A stretch of 64,000 nt of DNA, from contig QHSX01000038.1 of assembly GCA_003221695.1 (NCBI GenBank), positions 1 through 64,000 of the forward strand. Reading direction: 5' to 3'. Positions 52,568 through 60,240 of the stretch are shown here, in pieces (the first letter of the stretch is position 1; every line of letters starts with the position of its first letter). This stretch comes from Candidatus Rokuibacteriota bacterium. Its GTDB lineage: Bacteria; Methylomirabilota; Methylomirabilia; Rokubacteriales; CSP1-6. The position numbers were made by a program, and so were the translations under genes. The notes under the pieces are model-generated. The model saw only the letters and a list, made by a program, of their open reading frames with translations. It ran no database searches and was not told the DNA's origin.

Positions 52568-53407
52568 ATGGACTACGGCGTCGTGATGTTTCCCACAGAG
52601 TACGCGATCGCCCCCGAGGAGCTCGCGCGGGCGCTCGAGGACCGCGGCTTCGAGTCGGTGTGGTTCCCCGAGCACACGCACATCCCCGCGAGTCGCCGGA
52701 GCCCCTGGCCGGGCGGGGGCGATCTCCCGAGGGACTACTGGTCCTCCTACGATCCGTTCGTGGCGCTGATGGCGGCGGCCGGGGTGACCAAGCGCCTCCG
52801 GCTCGGGACGGGCATCTGCCTCGTCATCGAGCGCGATCCGATCACGACCGCGAAGGAGGTCGCCACGCTCGATCGCCTCTCCAACGGCCGCGTCCTCTTC
52901 GGCATCGGCGGCGGCTGGAACGCCGAGGAGATGGAGAACCACGGCACCGCGTTCAAGCAGCGGTGGCGACTCCTCCGCGAGCGCGTGCTCGCGATGAAGG
53001 AGATCTGGACCAAGCGGGAGGCGGAGTTCCACGGCCAGTTCGTCCGCTTCGACAAGATCTGGGCCGACCCGAAACCCCTGCAGAAGCCGCACCCGCCCAT
53101 CATCATCGGCGGCGACGGGGCGACGACGTTCGACCGCGTCGTGGAGTTCGGCGACGGCTGGATGCCGATCATGCGCCCGACCCGGAATCCCGTCCCGCGC
53201 ATTCCCGAGTTGCGCGAGCGGCTGAAGAAGGCGGGGCGCGATCCGAAGTCGGCGCCGGTCGGCATCTTCTTCGCGCCACCCAAGCGTGAGGCGCTGGACG
53301 CGCTGGCCGCAGCCGGCGTCTCGCGCGCGATCTTCGGCCTGCCGTCCGAGCCGCGCGACACCGTCCTGCCGCGGCTCGACGCCTACGCGAAGCTGATGCG
53401 GTCGTGA
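52568..53407 (+). CDS. LLM-class F420-dependent oxidoreductase
   Basis: A 279-residue relative of the preceding protein, with FESVWFPEHTHIPASRRSPW, LRLGTGICLVIERDPITTAK, GRVLFGIGGGWNAEEMENHG and PPIIIGGDGATTFDRVVEFG. A GAGGAGG site stands before the ATG. The two genes look like products of an old duplication but are clearly diverged. Substrate unknown. Confidence 0.88.
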   Translation: MDYGVVMFPTEYAIAPEELARALEDRGFESVWFPEHTHIPASRRSPWPGGGDLPRDYWSSYDPFVALMAAAGVTKRLRLGTGICLVIERDPITTAKEVATLDRLSNGRVLFGIGGGWNAEEMENHGTAFKQRWRLLRERVLAMKEIWTKREAEFHGQFVRFDKIWADPKPLQKPHPPIIIGGDGATTFDRVVEFGDGWMPIMRPTRNPVPRIPELRERLKKAGRDPKSAPVGIFFAPPKREALDALAAAGVSRAIFGLPSEPRDTVLPRLDAYAKLMRS

Positions 53408-53410
53408 CGG

Positions 53411-54514
53411 CTACGCGTTGATCCCGAGCAGCTTCATCGCCGTTCCGCCGAGCATCGCCGCCTTGTCGGCGTCACTCACCCCCGGGGTGTCGAGGATGAG
53501 ATCCACGGCGGTCTTCGTCCACGGATACGGATAGTCCGTGCCCACCAGGAGCTGACTCGCGCCCACCTCGGCGGCGAGGTGACGCACCCCTTCGGGCGTG
53601 AACACCATCGTGTCGTAGTACATCTGCTTGAGGTACTCGGACGGCTTCTTCTTGATCGGCCCGTAGGGTCCCCCGGCGCACCGGTCGAGCCGGGTGAAGC
53701 ACCCGTGATCGGAGCGGCCCGCGTACGACGGCAGGAAACCGCCGCCGTGCGCCGCGCAGATCTTGAGACCAGGGAACTTGTCGAGCGTGCCCTCGAAGAT
53801 CAGGTGCGAGAGCGCGATGGTGGTCTCGAGCGGATTGCCGATCACGTTGTCGAGGTAGCCGTTGCCCTGGAGCCGGTTCTTGAGGTCGGCCGGGGCGCCA
53901 GTGGGCTGCGGGTGGATGAAGACCACCACGCCGAGCTGCTCGGCCTTGGCCCAGAACGGGTGGAACTTCGGATCGCTGATCTCCACGCCGTTGACGCTGC
54001 CGCCGATCCCGGCGCCGCGCAGCCCGTACTTCTTCACGCCCTCCTCGAGCTGCTCGGCGGCGAGGTCGGGGTGCTGCAGCGCCACCGTCGCGAAGGCGAC
54101 GAAGCGCTCGGGATTGGCGGCGCACGCCTCCGCGAGCTTCTCGTTCTGGAGCTTGATGATCTGCCGGGCGAGATCGCGGTCCGCCGCGTACCAGTTCGGG
54201 TTGATGCTGAGCGCCTCGACGTCGATGCCCTGCTCGTCCATGGCCCGAAGTCGCGTCGACACCTCGGTGGCCATATGCAAGTCCGGTCGGAGCGACGGCC
54301 CACCCAGTTTCAAATTCATCAGCGCCAGCGCCTCGGGCACCGCGCAGTGCGCGTGGACATCCACGGTCCTCACGCGCCTGCCGCTCACCACCACTTCCCG
54401 GCGGCGCGCTTGCGCCCGCGCGGGCGCGGCGGCCATCAGCTCGCATCCAACAAACGTGAGACCGGCGAGCGCGCCGCCGGTGGTCTGGAGGAATTCCCTG
54501 CGCGTGGTCGTCAT
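53411..54514 (-). CDS. Amidohydrolase-2 family protein, Tat-exported
   Basis: A 367-residue protein from ATG 54514 behind GGGAGGA. The Tat signal TTRREFLQTTGGALAGLTFV leads to VRTVDVHAHCAVPEALALM (HxH metal pair), VVFIHPQPTGAP, KICAAHGGGFLPSYAG and LLVGTDYPYPWTKTA. This is the ACMSD-like group of metal-dependent decarboxylases/hydrolases. A GATAAT box lies upstream on the minus strand (54551-54546). It converges with the LLM gene. Confidence 0.86.
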   Translation of the reverse strand: MTTTRREFLQTTGGALAGLTFVGCELMAAAPARAQARRREVVVSGRRVRTVDVHAHCAVPEALALMNLKLGGPSLRPDLHMATEVSTRLRAMDEQGIDVEALSINPNWYAADRDLARQIIKLQNEKLAEACAANPERFVAFATVALQHPDLAAEQLEEGVKKYGLRGAGIGGSVNGVEISDPKFHPFWAKAEQLGVVVFIHPQPTGAPADLKNRLQGNGYLDNVIGNPLETTIALSHLIFEGTLDKFPGLKICAAHGGGFLPSYAGRSDHGCFTRLDRCAGGPYGPIKKKPSEYLKQMYYDTMVFTPEGVRHLAAEVGASQLLVGTDYPYPWTKTAVDLILDTPGVSDADKAAMLGGTAMKLLGINA

Positions 54515-54579
54515 GGCTGGTCCTCCCGGTCGTTGAGGTGCGCGCATTATCGCGCGGAACGCCTGGCAACTCTAGTCGC

Positions 54580-55431
54580 TCAGGACTGGAGGGCCTTGAG
54601 GACCGGTGGCAGGGCCGCCAGCACCTCCCGGAGGCATCGGCCGATCCGGGCGATGTTCCCTTCCGCCTTCTCGGGCCTTGCCCCGCGCTTCACCTGGGCG
54701 ATGAACTCCTCGCCAGTCGTCGTCATCAGCAACGCCGCGTTGATCTCCAGCTGGAGCGCGTGGACGCGCCGGCTCTCGGGTTGGCCATACGTCGCCACGA
54801 TGTTTCCGCCGGTGTATCCGTTGACGTTCTGGCGCACCTCGAAGCCGTGGCGGGTAAAGATCGCGGCCACGGTCGCCGTGAGCTCCGTGGCGCACGTCGC
54901 ATCGTGACGGGTGCCGATGATCACCTGGTCGTCCTTCATCCGGCGCGGGCTCCCGGTGTGGCCATCGAGGAGCAGCGCGTAGCCGTACGCCTGACGGATC
55001 TCCGTGAGCAGGCGCTCCAGCGTCGCGTAGTAGGGATCGTAGAGCGTCCGCAATCGCTCCTCGAGGTCCGCGAGCGCGAGCGGCCGCGCGAAGATCGGCG
55101 CGTCGCGCATGGTATGGGTGCGCACCACCCCACGCCGGGAGCGGACCTCGCCATCCTGGTGCTCGAAGTCGTCGCGGCGGCGATTGACGTCCACGAACAT
55201 GCGCGAGAACGGCGTCGCGACGATTGTGGCCCCGTCCTTATATAAGTCGGCGTAGAGATCGCCCGCAAAGGCGTCGGCAAAGCCGTAGGCGAAGGTCTCG
55301 AACGACGGCTCGCGGTAGTCGTCGCGGGTGATGTGGGGCAGGGGCTCCGTGCCGTAGTGGGGCACGCTCACCAGCACCGGCGTGCGAGTCCCCGGCGCCG
55401 GGTGTCTCACGATCGGGAATGAGCGCTCCAT
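54580..55431 (-). CDS. N-formylglutamate amidohydrolase family protein
   Basis: A 283-residue protein with VLVSVPHYGTEPLP, FSRMFVDVNRRRDDF (metal/substrate residues), YALLLDGHTGSPRRMKDD with the conserved DGH, and the late VHALQLEINAALLM. The family hydrolyses N-formylglutamate in histidine breakdown and related N-acyl amino acids. No hut genes are adjacent, so the natural substrate is uncertain. Confidence 0.87.
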   Translation of the reverse strand: MERSFPIVRHPAPGTRTPVLVSVPHYGTEPLPHITRDDYREPSFETFAYGFADAFAGDLYADLYKDGATIVATPFSRMFVDVNRRRDDFEHQDGEVRSRRGVVRTHTMRDAPIFARPLALADLEERLRTLYDPYYATLERLLTEIRQAYGYALLLDGHTGSPRRMKDDQVIIGTRHDATCATELTATVAAIFTRHGFEVRQNVNGYTGGNIVATYGQPESRRVHALQLEINAALLMTTTGEEFIAQVKRGARPEKAEGNIARIGRCLREVLAALPPVLKALQS

Positions 55432-55456
55432 GGGCTCCGAGCGCAGCGTACCGCAA

Positions 55457-55484
55457 TTGACAGGCCTCGGCGCCCCCGCATAAT
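55457..55484 (+). promoter_or_regulatory. Strong sigma-70 promoter giving a leaderless transcript
   Basis: A perfect TTGACA (55457-55462) is followed after 16 nt by CATAAT (55479-55484). The predicted start point, about 7 nt later, coincides with the ATG at 55491 of the acetyltransferase gene, and no ribosome binding site is present. Confidence 0.65.
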
Positions 55485-55490
55485 GCCGTC

Positions 55491-55973
55491 ATGACCACCG
55501 TCCGGGTGCGCGGGGCACTTCCCGCCGAGGCCGCGATCCTGGCGGAATTGGCCAACGACCTCAACGACCACGTCGGGATCCGCGGCCGGCCGTTCACGCC
55601 CGAGCGGGTTCTCGCCGACGGCTTCGGTCCCGAGGCCGCCTTCACGCCACTCGTCGCCGAGCTCGGCGGCGCGGTGGTGGGCTACGCGTTCTTCAGCGCC
55701 GGCTACAACACGGACGTGGCGGCGCGGTCCATCGTTCTGCACGACCTCTTCGTGATGCCGGCGGCGCGTGGACGCGGTGCGGGCTACGCCCTCATGGCCG
55801 CGGTCGCGGCGAAGACCGTGCGAGCAGGCTGCGTGTCACTGGAGTGGGGCGTGCACACGGCAAACGCGGGCGCGCTCGAGTTTTACCGCCGGTTGGGCGC
55901 GGTCGCTGCGGAGGTGCGCGTCATGAGCGTCAGCGGCGAGCGCCTGCGCGCCCTGGCCGAGGCCGCGCCGTAA
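55491..55973 (+). CDS. GNAT family N-acetyltransferase
   Basis: A 160-residue acetyltransferase. The acetyl-CoA-binding motif is LHDLFVMPAARGRGAGYALMAAV (Q/RxxGxG/A), followed by VSLEWGVHTANAGALEFYRRLGA, typical of diamine or small-amine acetyltransferases. It appears to be expressed as a leaderless mRNA from the promoter immediately upstream. Confidence 0.9.
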   Translation: MTTVRVRGALPAEAAILAELANDLNDHVGIRGRPFTPERVLADGFGPEAAFTPLVAELGGAVVGYAFFSAGYNTDVAARSIVLHDLFVMPAARGRGAGYALMAAVAAKTVRAGCVSLEWGVHTANAGALEFYRRLGAVAAEVRVMSVSGERLRALAEAAP

Positions 55974-56019
55974 ACGCCGGGCGCGCCGCGACGGGTGGTG
56001 TTCGAGTCGGTTGACGCCA

Positions 56020-56037
56020 TGTGCTACATGTAGCACA
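56020..56037. promoter_or_regulatory. Perfect 18-bp palindrome, probable antitoxin operator
   Basis: The arms TGTGCTACA and TGTAGCACA are exact inverted repeats with no spacer, ending 8 nt before the antitoxin ATG and downstream of a TTGACG minus-35 (56011-56016). Phd/YefM antitoxins repress their own operon by binding such palindromes. Confidence 0.7.
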
Positions 56038-56045
56038 CTCACGCC

Positions 56046-56282
56046 ATGCGCACCGCTGGAGTCCGTGAGGCCCGCCAGAACCTCTCGGCGCTTCTGGATG
56101 AGGTCCGGAAGGGGCGCGAGGTCGTGATCACGGAGCGGGGGCGTCCCGTGGCGAAGCTGGTGCCGCCCGATCGCCCTCGCGGCAAGGGCGTTCCGAACCT
56201 CGCGGGGTTCCGCCGGCGGATGCCGGTCCTCCACCCTCCACTCTCCACGACGGTCGCCGAGGACCGGGCGGATCGCTTCTAA
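56046..56282 (+). CDS. Phd/YefM-type antitoxin
   Basis: A 78-residue protein with the Phd/YefM N terminus VREARQNLSALLDEVRKGRE followed by VVITERGRPVAKLVPP. The C terminus is short and proline/arginine-rich, suited to wrap the toxin. It is followed 52 nt later by a PIN-domain toxin. Confidence 0.9.
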   Translation: MRTAGVREARQNLSALLDEVRKGREVVITERGRPVAKLVPPDRPRGKGVPNLAGFRRRMPVLHPPLSTTVAEDRADRF

Positions 56283-56334
56283 GAGGCGCGTTCCGGCGCG
56301 GCTTCGCGAGCAGCGGGCCGCATACCGAACGGGC

Positions 56335-56769
56335 TTGCCCGGCCCCCTCTATTGCGACACCAGCGCCCTGCTGAAGCTCTACCTGCCGGAGCCAGGCAGC
56401 GACGAGTTCAATGAGGTCGTGGAGGGCCGGGACGATGTCCTCGTGTCCGATCTGGCCGTGACCGAGATCATCTCCGCGCTCGCCCACCGTCTGCGTCGGG
56501 GGTCGCTCGCGCGGGAGGCGGCGCGACGCCTTCAACACGCGATCCTCGGGCGCCTCGACGAGGGCGTGTACCACCGCGTCGAGTTGACTGGAGATGTTCA
56601 TCGTCGGGCGGAGCACTTCCTTCTGAGCCTGCCGGTGACTCCGCTGCGCGCCGCCGATGCTCTTCACCTGGCACTCGCGATGTCGGCGCGCGCGGCGTCC
56701 CTGGCGTCGTTCGACGCGCGGCTGGCAGCCGCGGCCCGCGCCGTCAGCCTCGCCGTCTACCCCGCCTGA
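56335..56769 (+). CDS. VapC-type PIN-domain ribonuclease toxin
   Basis: A 144-residue PIN protein starting at TTG 56335. The acidic active site is complete: YCDTSALLKLYLPEPGSDEF with the first Asp, LAVTEIISALAHR with Glu, LRAADALHLALAM with Asp and LASFDARLAAAAR with the last Asp. It should be an RNase neutralised by the antitoxin upstream. Confidence 0.9.
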   Translation: MPGPLYCDTSALLKLYLPEPGSDEFNEVVEGRDDVLVSDLAVTEIISALAHRLRRGSLAREAARRLQHAILGRLDEGVYHRVELTGDVHRRAEHFLLSLPVTPLRAADALHLALAMSARAASLASFDARLAAAARAVSLAVYPA

Positions 56770-56800
56770 GGGGCTATCTCCAGAGGATCCTGCGGCTGGT

Positions 56801-57304
56801 TTAGCGCAGCGGCTCCGGCCGGTACTGGGACCTCCCGAAGCCGCCGACGAAGTCGGGCAGCCGCGTGTGTCCAAGGAGCTGGCGGACCGCCTGCGACTCG
56901 CCCAGGTGATACCAGTAGTGATAGGTCGTGCGGTGCAGCTTCGTCCCCGGCGTCTCCCGGGACGGCTCGCGCTTCCAGCGCCGCGTGAGCCGGGCGCCTG
57001 CGAGGGTGTCCAGGTAGGCGTCGGCGGCGGTCGCAACGGCCCGCCACCACGCCCACGCGTCGTCGAGCGGGGGCACGGCGAGCGCCTTGCCATAACCGAA
57101 TCGCTTCACCTCGGGAACGACGGTCATGCCCTGGGCCCGCTCCAGCCAGTAGAGTTGCTCCTGCCATGCCAGGTGGCCGATCATCCACGCGATCGGGTTG
57201 ATGGGGCCGAACCGGCGCGTCGCCTCCTCGGCCGTGACGTCCTTGAGGCCGCGGATCCATTCGCGGCGCGTGAACCGCAGTTGCGTGACGAGGGGGTGTG
57301 GCAT
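56801..57304 (-). CDS. DinB family protein
   Basis: A 167-residue four-helix-bundle protein: FTRREWIRGLKDVTAEEATR, INPIAWMIGHLAWQEQLYWL with the first metal His, and HRTTYHYWYHLGESQAVRQL with the other two. DinB proteins bind a metal and include thiol-dependent transferases. No partner gene is evident. It stands alone between the toxin gene and the selenoprotein gene. Confidence 0.85.
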   Translation of the reverse strand: MPHPLVTQLRFTRREWIRGLKDVTAEEATRRFGPINPIAWMIGHLAWQEQLYWLERAQGMTVVPEVKRFGYGKALAVPPLDDAWAWWRAVATAADAYLDTLAGARLTRRWKREPSRETPGTKLHRTTYHYWYHLGESQAVRQLLGHTRLPDFVGGFGRSQYRPEPLR

Positions 57305-57434
57305 GCGCCTATGCCTCCAGCGTCCGCTTCATGACGGCCATGCCTTGCTCGATGAGGCCGCTGCGCGGCACCGAGAGTCGACCACCGAGATCGGTCCGCG
57401 GCGCAGGAGCGACGCACTCATCAGGGCCGGACGG

Positions 57435-58178
57435 TTAGAGCGCGCGGACGGCGCGAAGGACGTCGTCCGGGTCGGGTCGAACCTGGAAGTTCCGGCTGAC
57501 CGAGAACCAGCGCACGACTCCCTCGCGATCCAGCACGACCGTCGCCGGGCGCGGGACGTCCTGCCCCTCGGGCCCGCCGCCCGCGTGCACCAGGCCATAC
57601 CGTCGCGCTACGGCGAGGTCGCGGTCGGCGACGAACCGGTACCCGAGGCGCAGTCCCTCGGCGAGCTTCTGGCTGCGCTCGTTGGGATCGGGCGAGATGG
57701 CGACGATCTCGACGCCGGCTTGCTCGGCCTCCGACAGCTGAGCTCCAAGCCCTTGGAGCTCCGCCACGCAGAACGGTCACCAGTAGCCGCGGTAGAAGAC
57801 CAGTACGACCGGCTTCTTGCCGCGGAAGTCCGCGAGCGATACCTGTCGGCCGGCAGCATCGGGCAACGTGAAGTCGGGCGGTCGCTCGCCCACCCGCAGC
57901 GCCGTCGGAGTGACCGGCACCTGCGCGACGACGAAGTTGAACCAGGCGCCGCCGACGAGCAGGAGGCTCGAGGGCCCGAGCGCCAGCCAGGCGGGCCACC
58001 GCCGAGCCGGCGCGCGGATCACGGCCAGCGCCGCCAGCGCCGTCGCAAGCGCGAACGCGACCACGTAGCCCTCTGGATGGTTCCGGACGGCCGCGACCCG
58101 CAGGAGGAACGCGTAGGCCGCGACGGCGCCGATCGCGACGACGACACTGAGCGCGGCGAGCCGTGCGGAGGACGTCAT
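57435..58178 (-). CDS. Membrane-anchored peroxiredoxin-like selenoprotein (TGA = Sec134)
   Basis: The frame from ATG 58178 runs 133 codons to an in-frame TGA (57779-57777) and continues without shift for 113 more codons to TAA. Three N-terminal membrane helices precede an AhpC/TSA thioredoxin fold: RVGERPPDFTLPDAAGRQVS, VVLVFYRGYW, then the TGA, then PFCVAELQGLGAQ. Homologues have Cys where the TGA lies, so the active site reads U-P-F-C (Sec134, Cys137). A SECIS-like hairpin follows the TGA. Full length is 247 residues. It is expected to reduce peroxides or disulfides at the outer face of the membrane. Divergent from a cytochrome gene. A plain gene caller would give two broken pieces. Confidence 0.88.
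57740..57761 (-). promoter_or_regulatory. SECIS-like hairpin of the peroxiredoxin-like gene
   Basis: On the minus strand, 15 nt after the TGA, arms GAGCTCCAA and TTGGAGCTC form a perfect 9-bp stem with the apical loop GGGC. Bacterial SECIS elements lie just downstream of the UGA and carry G in the first loop positions; distance from UGA to loop here is 24 nt. Confidence 0.8.
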
Positions 58179-58193
58179 ATGAGGATTCTGCCA

Positions 58194-58199
58194 TATACT
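58194..58199 (+). promoter_or_regulatory. Candidate minus-10 box of the cytochrome gene
   Basis: TATACT lies 34 nt before the TTG start. The reverse strand of the same stretch reads TATATG and could be the minus-10 of the divergent selenoprotein gene, so the two promoters would overlap. Confidence 0.4.
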
Positions 58200-58233
58200 G
58201 GTGGCCACCTCGAGCCAGGGAAAGGAGCTCCTC

Positions 58234-59031
58234 TTGAAAAGCTTGCTCGTCCTGACGGCCCTGTTGATGGCGGCACCGCTCGCGGACGCAGCGGATCTCG
58301 AGGCGGGAAGGGCGAAGGTCGCCACGGTGTGCGCGGCCTGTCACGGCGCCGCGGGCGTGAGCGTGAGCGACACCATCCCCAACCTCGCGGCCCAGCGGGC
58401 AGGGTACATCGAGGCGCAGCTCAAGGCGCTCAAGGAGGGCACGCGCAAGAACCCGATCATGAACGCGATCGCCGCGCAGCTCAGCGCGGAGGACATCGCC
58501 AACGTCGCGGCCTTCTTCGCCACCCAGCCCGGCGCCGCGGCCGCGGCCAAGTCAGCGTTCCTGCCCAACCTGGCGAAGAGCGGCGTCACGTTCCCCGAGA
58601 GCTACAAGACGACCTTCACGAAATACCACACGATCAACTTCCCGGCGACCAAGCAGGTGCGTTACTACTACGCCAACGGCGCCGCCCTGCAGGCTGCGAA
58701 GGGCGACCAGCCGCTGCCGAACGGTTCGGTGCTCTTCGCCGAAGTCTATTCGGCCAAGCTCGACGCGGACAAGAAGCCGCTGACCGGCGGCGACGGCTTC
58801 TTCGTGCCGGACCAGCTCCTCTTCTACACGGCCATGGCGCGCGAAGCGGGCTGGGGCAAGGACATCCCCGAGATGCTGCGTAACGAGGACTGGAACTACG
58901 CGGCCTTCTCCACCGCCAAGGAGCAGCGGCCGGTCAATCAGGCGGAGTGCTTCGCCTGCCACAAGCCGCTCGACAAGACGAGCTTCACCTTCACGCTCAA
59001 GCAGCTCACGGACGTCGCCAAGACCAAGTAG
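58234..59031 (+). CDS. Cytochrome c fused to a cytochrome P460-like domain
   Basis: A 265-residue secreted dihaem protein. The start is TTG 58234, 6 nt after AAAGGAG, giving the signal peptide MKSLLVLTALLMAAPLADA. A class I cytochrome c follows with CAACH at 33-37, then a P460-like domain from about residue 115 (TFPESYKTTFTKYHTINFPA to DWNYAAFSTAKEQRP) ending in a second haem site CFACHKPLDKTSFTF at 239-243. P460 cytochromes act on hydroxylamine or nitric oxide in nitrifiers and methanotrophs. The lysine needed for the haem cross-link cannot be assigned by eye. Confidence 0.88.
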   Translation: MKSLLVLTALLMAAPLADAADLEAGRAKVATVCAACHGAAGVSVSDTIPNLAAQRAGYIEAQLKALKEGTRKNPIMNAIAAQLSAEDIANVAAFFATQPGAAAAAKSAFLPNLAKSGVTFPESYKTTFTKYHTINFPATKQVRYYYANGAALQAAKGDQPLPNGSVLFAEVYSAKLDADKKPLTGGDGFFVPDQLLFYTAMAREAGWGKDIPEMLRNEDWNYAAFSTAKEQRPVNQAECFACHKPLDKTSFTFTLKQLTDVAKTK

Positions 59032-59037
59032 GGCTCG

Positions 59038-59919
59038 CTGGTCGTCCATCTGATCGACGGGACGTTCGAGCTGTTCCGGTACTTCCTCTCGCCGGGGGCC
59101 GCCTTCGACCGGAGCGCTCCCGAGAAGCTGAGGGCGGTGCGCGGCGTTGTCGGATCCATTCTGGGGATGCTCGAAGGCGGCGCCACGCATGTGGGCGTGG
59201 CCACCGATCACGTCATCGAATCGTTTCGCAACGCGCTCTGGCCCGGCTACAAGACAGGCGAGGGGATTGACCCGCTGCTCTACGCCCAGTTCCAGCCGTT
59301 GGAGGATGCGCTGGAGGCACTCGGCGTTGTCGTCTGGCCCATGGTGGAGTTCGAGGCCGACGACGCGCTGGCCGCAGCGGCGGCCGTGGCCGCCGCCGAT
59401 GCGCGCGTCGAGCAGGTCGTCGTGTGCACGCCGGACAAGGATCTGGCGCAGTGCGTGCGGGGCGACCGGATCGTCCAGCTCGATCGGCGCACGCGCGAGC
59501 TGCGCAACGAGTCGGCGGCGCGGCAAAAGTTCGGTGTGCCGCCCGCATCGATTCCCGACTGGCTCGCGCTCGTGGGCGACAGCGCGGATGGTTACCCCGG
59601 TCTGCCCGGCTGGGGTGAGAAGTCTGCGGCGGCCGTGCTCGGCCGTTATCAGCACCTCGAGCACATCCCGAAGCTCGCCACGGAGTGGGACGTGTCCGTG
59701 CGCGGAGCGATGCGGCTGGCCACGACGCTCACGGAGCAACGCGAGCGCGCGCTCCTGTTCCGGAAGCTCGCGACGCTGCGTACGGATGCGCCCGTCGGCG
59801 CCGACGTCGATGCGCTCCGCTGGATGGGACCGCGCCCTGACTTCGCGGCCTGGTCAGAGCGCCTCGGCACGCCGACGATTCACGAGCGGGCTTCGATGCT
59901 GGCGGCCGCGCGCGCTTGA
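59038..59919 (+). CDS. 5'-3' exonuclease (Pol I N-terminal domain-like) with probable CTG start
   Basis: About 293 residues. Homology begins at VVHLIDGTFELFRYFLSPGA, whose aspartate is a metal ligand, but no ATG, GTG or TTG lies in frame between the upstream TAG (59029) and this motif; CTG 59038 fits, 4 nt after GTAGGG. The first conventional start, GTG 59137, would remove the motif. Downstream are EADDALAAAAAVAAADARVE, VCTPDKDLAQCV and the helix-hairpin-helix region LVGDSADGYPGLPGWGEKSA. It would act as a stand-alone structure-specific nuclease. Confidence 0.85.
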   Translation: MVVHLIDGTFELFRYFLSPGAAFDRSAPEKLRAVRGVVGSILGMLEGGATHVGVATDHVIESFRNALWPGYKTGEGIDPLLYAQFQPLEDALEALGVVVWPMVEFEADDALAAAAAVAAADARVEQVVVCTPDKDLAQCVRGDRIVQLDRRTRELRNESAARQKFGVPPASIPDWLALVGDSADGYPGLPGWGEKSAAAVLGRYQHLEHIPKLATEWDVSVRGAMRLATTLTEQRERALLFRKLATLRTDAPVGADVDALRWMGPRPDFAAWSERLGTPTIHERASMLAAARA

Positions 59920-59975
59920 AGACGGCGAGAATCTCGGCTAAAGAGGAGCGAAAGAGCGCCGTGAGGAGGACGACG

Positions 59976-60224
59976 ATGGTTGACGACGCGCTGCACTCAG
60001 AGGTCGAGCGACTCAAGGCGGAGAACGCGGCGCTGAAGGCCCAGGCGACGCGCGGCGTTTCGATAAAGGTCAGTGAGAAGGGAGGCGTCTCCGTCTACGG
60101 GCTCGGGCGCTTCCCCGTGACTCTTTACAAGGAGCAGTGGGCGAAGCTGCTCGACATCGCCGCCGACATCCGGGCCTTCATCAAGGAGCACGACGCCCAG
60201 TTGAAGACCAAGGAGCCGCGCTGA
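59976..60224 (+). CDS. Small conserved protein with VSVYGLGRFPVTLY motif
   Basis: An 82-residue protein from ATG 59976, preceded by AGGAGG; a TTG start at 59916 is rejected. A short coiled coil (LHSEVERLKAENAALKAQ) is followed by a compact domain GVSVYGLGRFPVTLYKEQW and a lysine-rich tail. I recognise this as a recurrent hypothetical protein in bacteria but know no function. Confidence 0.8.
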   Translation: MVDDALHSEVERLKAENAALKAQATRGVSIKVSEKGGVSVYGLGRFPVTLYKEQWAKLLDIAADIRAFIKEHDAQLKTKEPR

Positions 60225-60240
60225 TCGCGTAATTCCGCCG

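Noticed and set aside
57305-57434. Possible small gene or C-terminal fragment after the selenoprotein gene
   Set aside because: A frame ends with LIEQGMAVMKRTLEA, which looks protein-like, but there is no start, no ribosome binding site and no recognisable family.
57777-57779. Frameshift or nonsense pseudogene explanation for the peroxiredoxin-like gene
   Set aside because: No shift is needed, the stop is TGA, it falls on the active-site cysteine, and a SECIS-like hairpin follows; a second gene in the window shows the same pattern.
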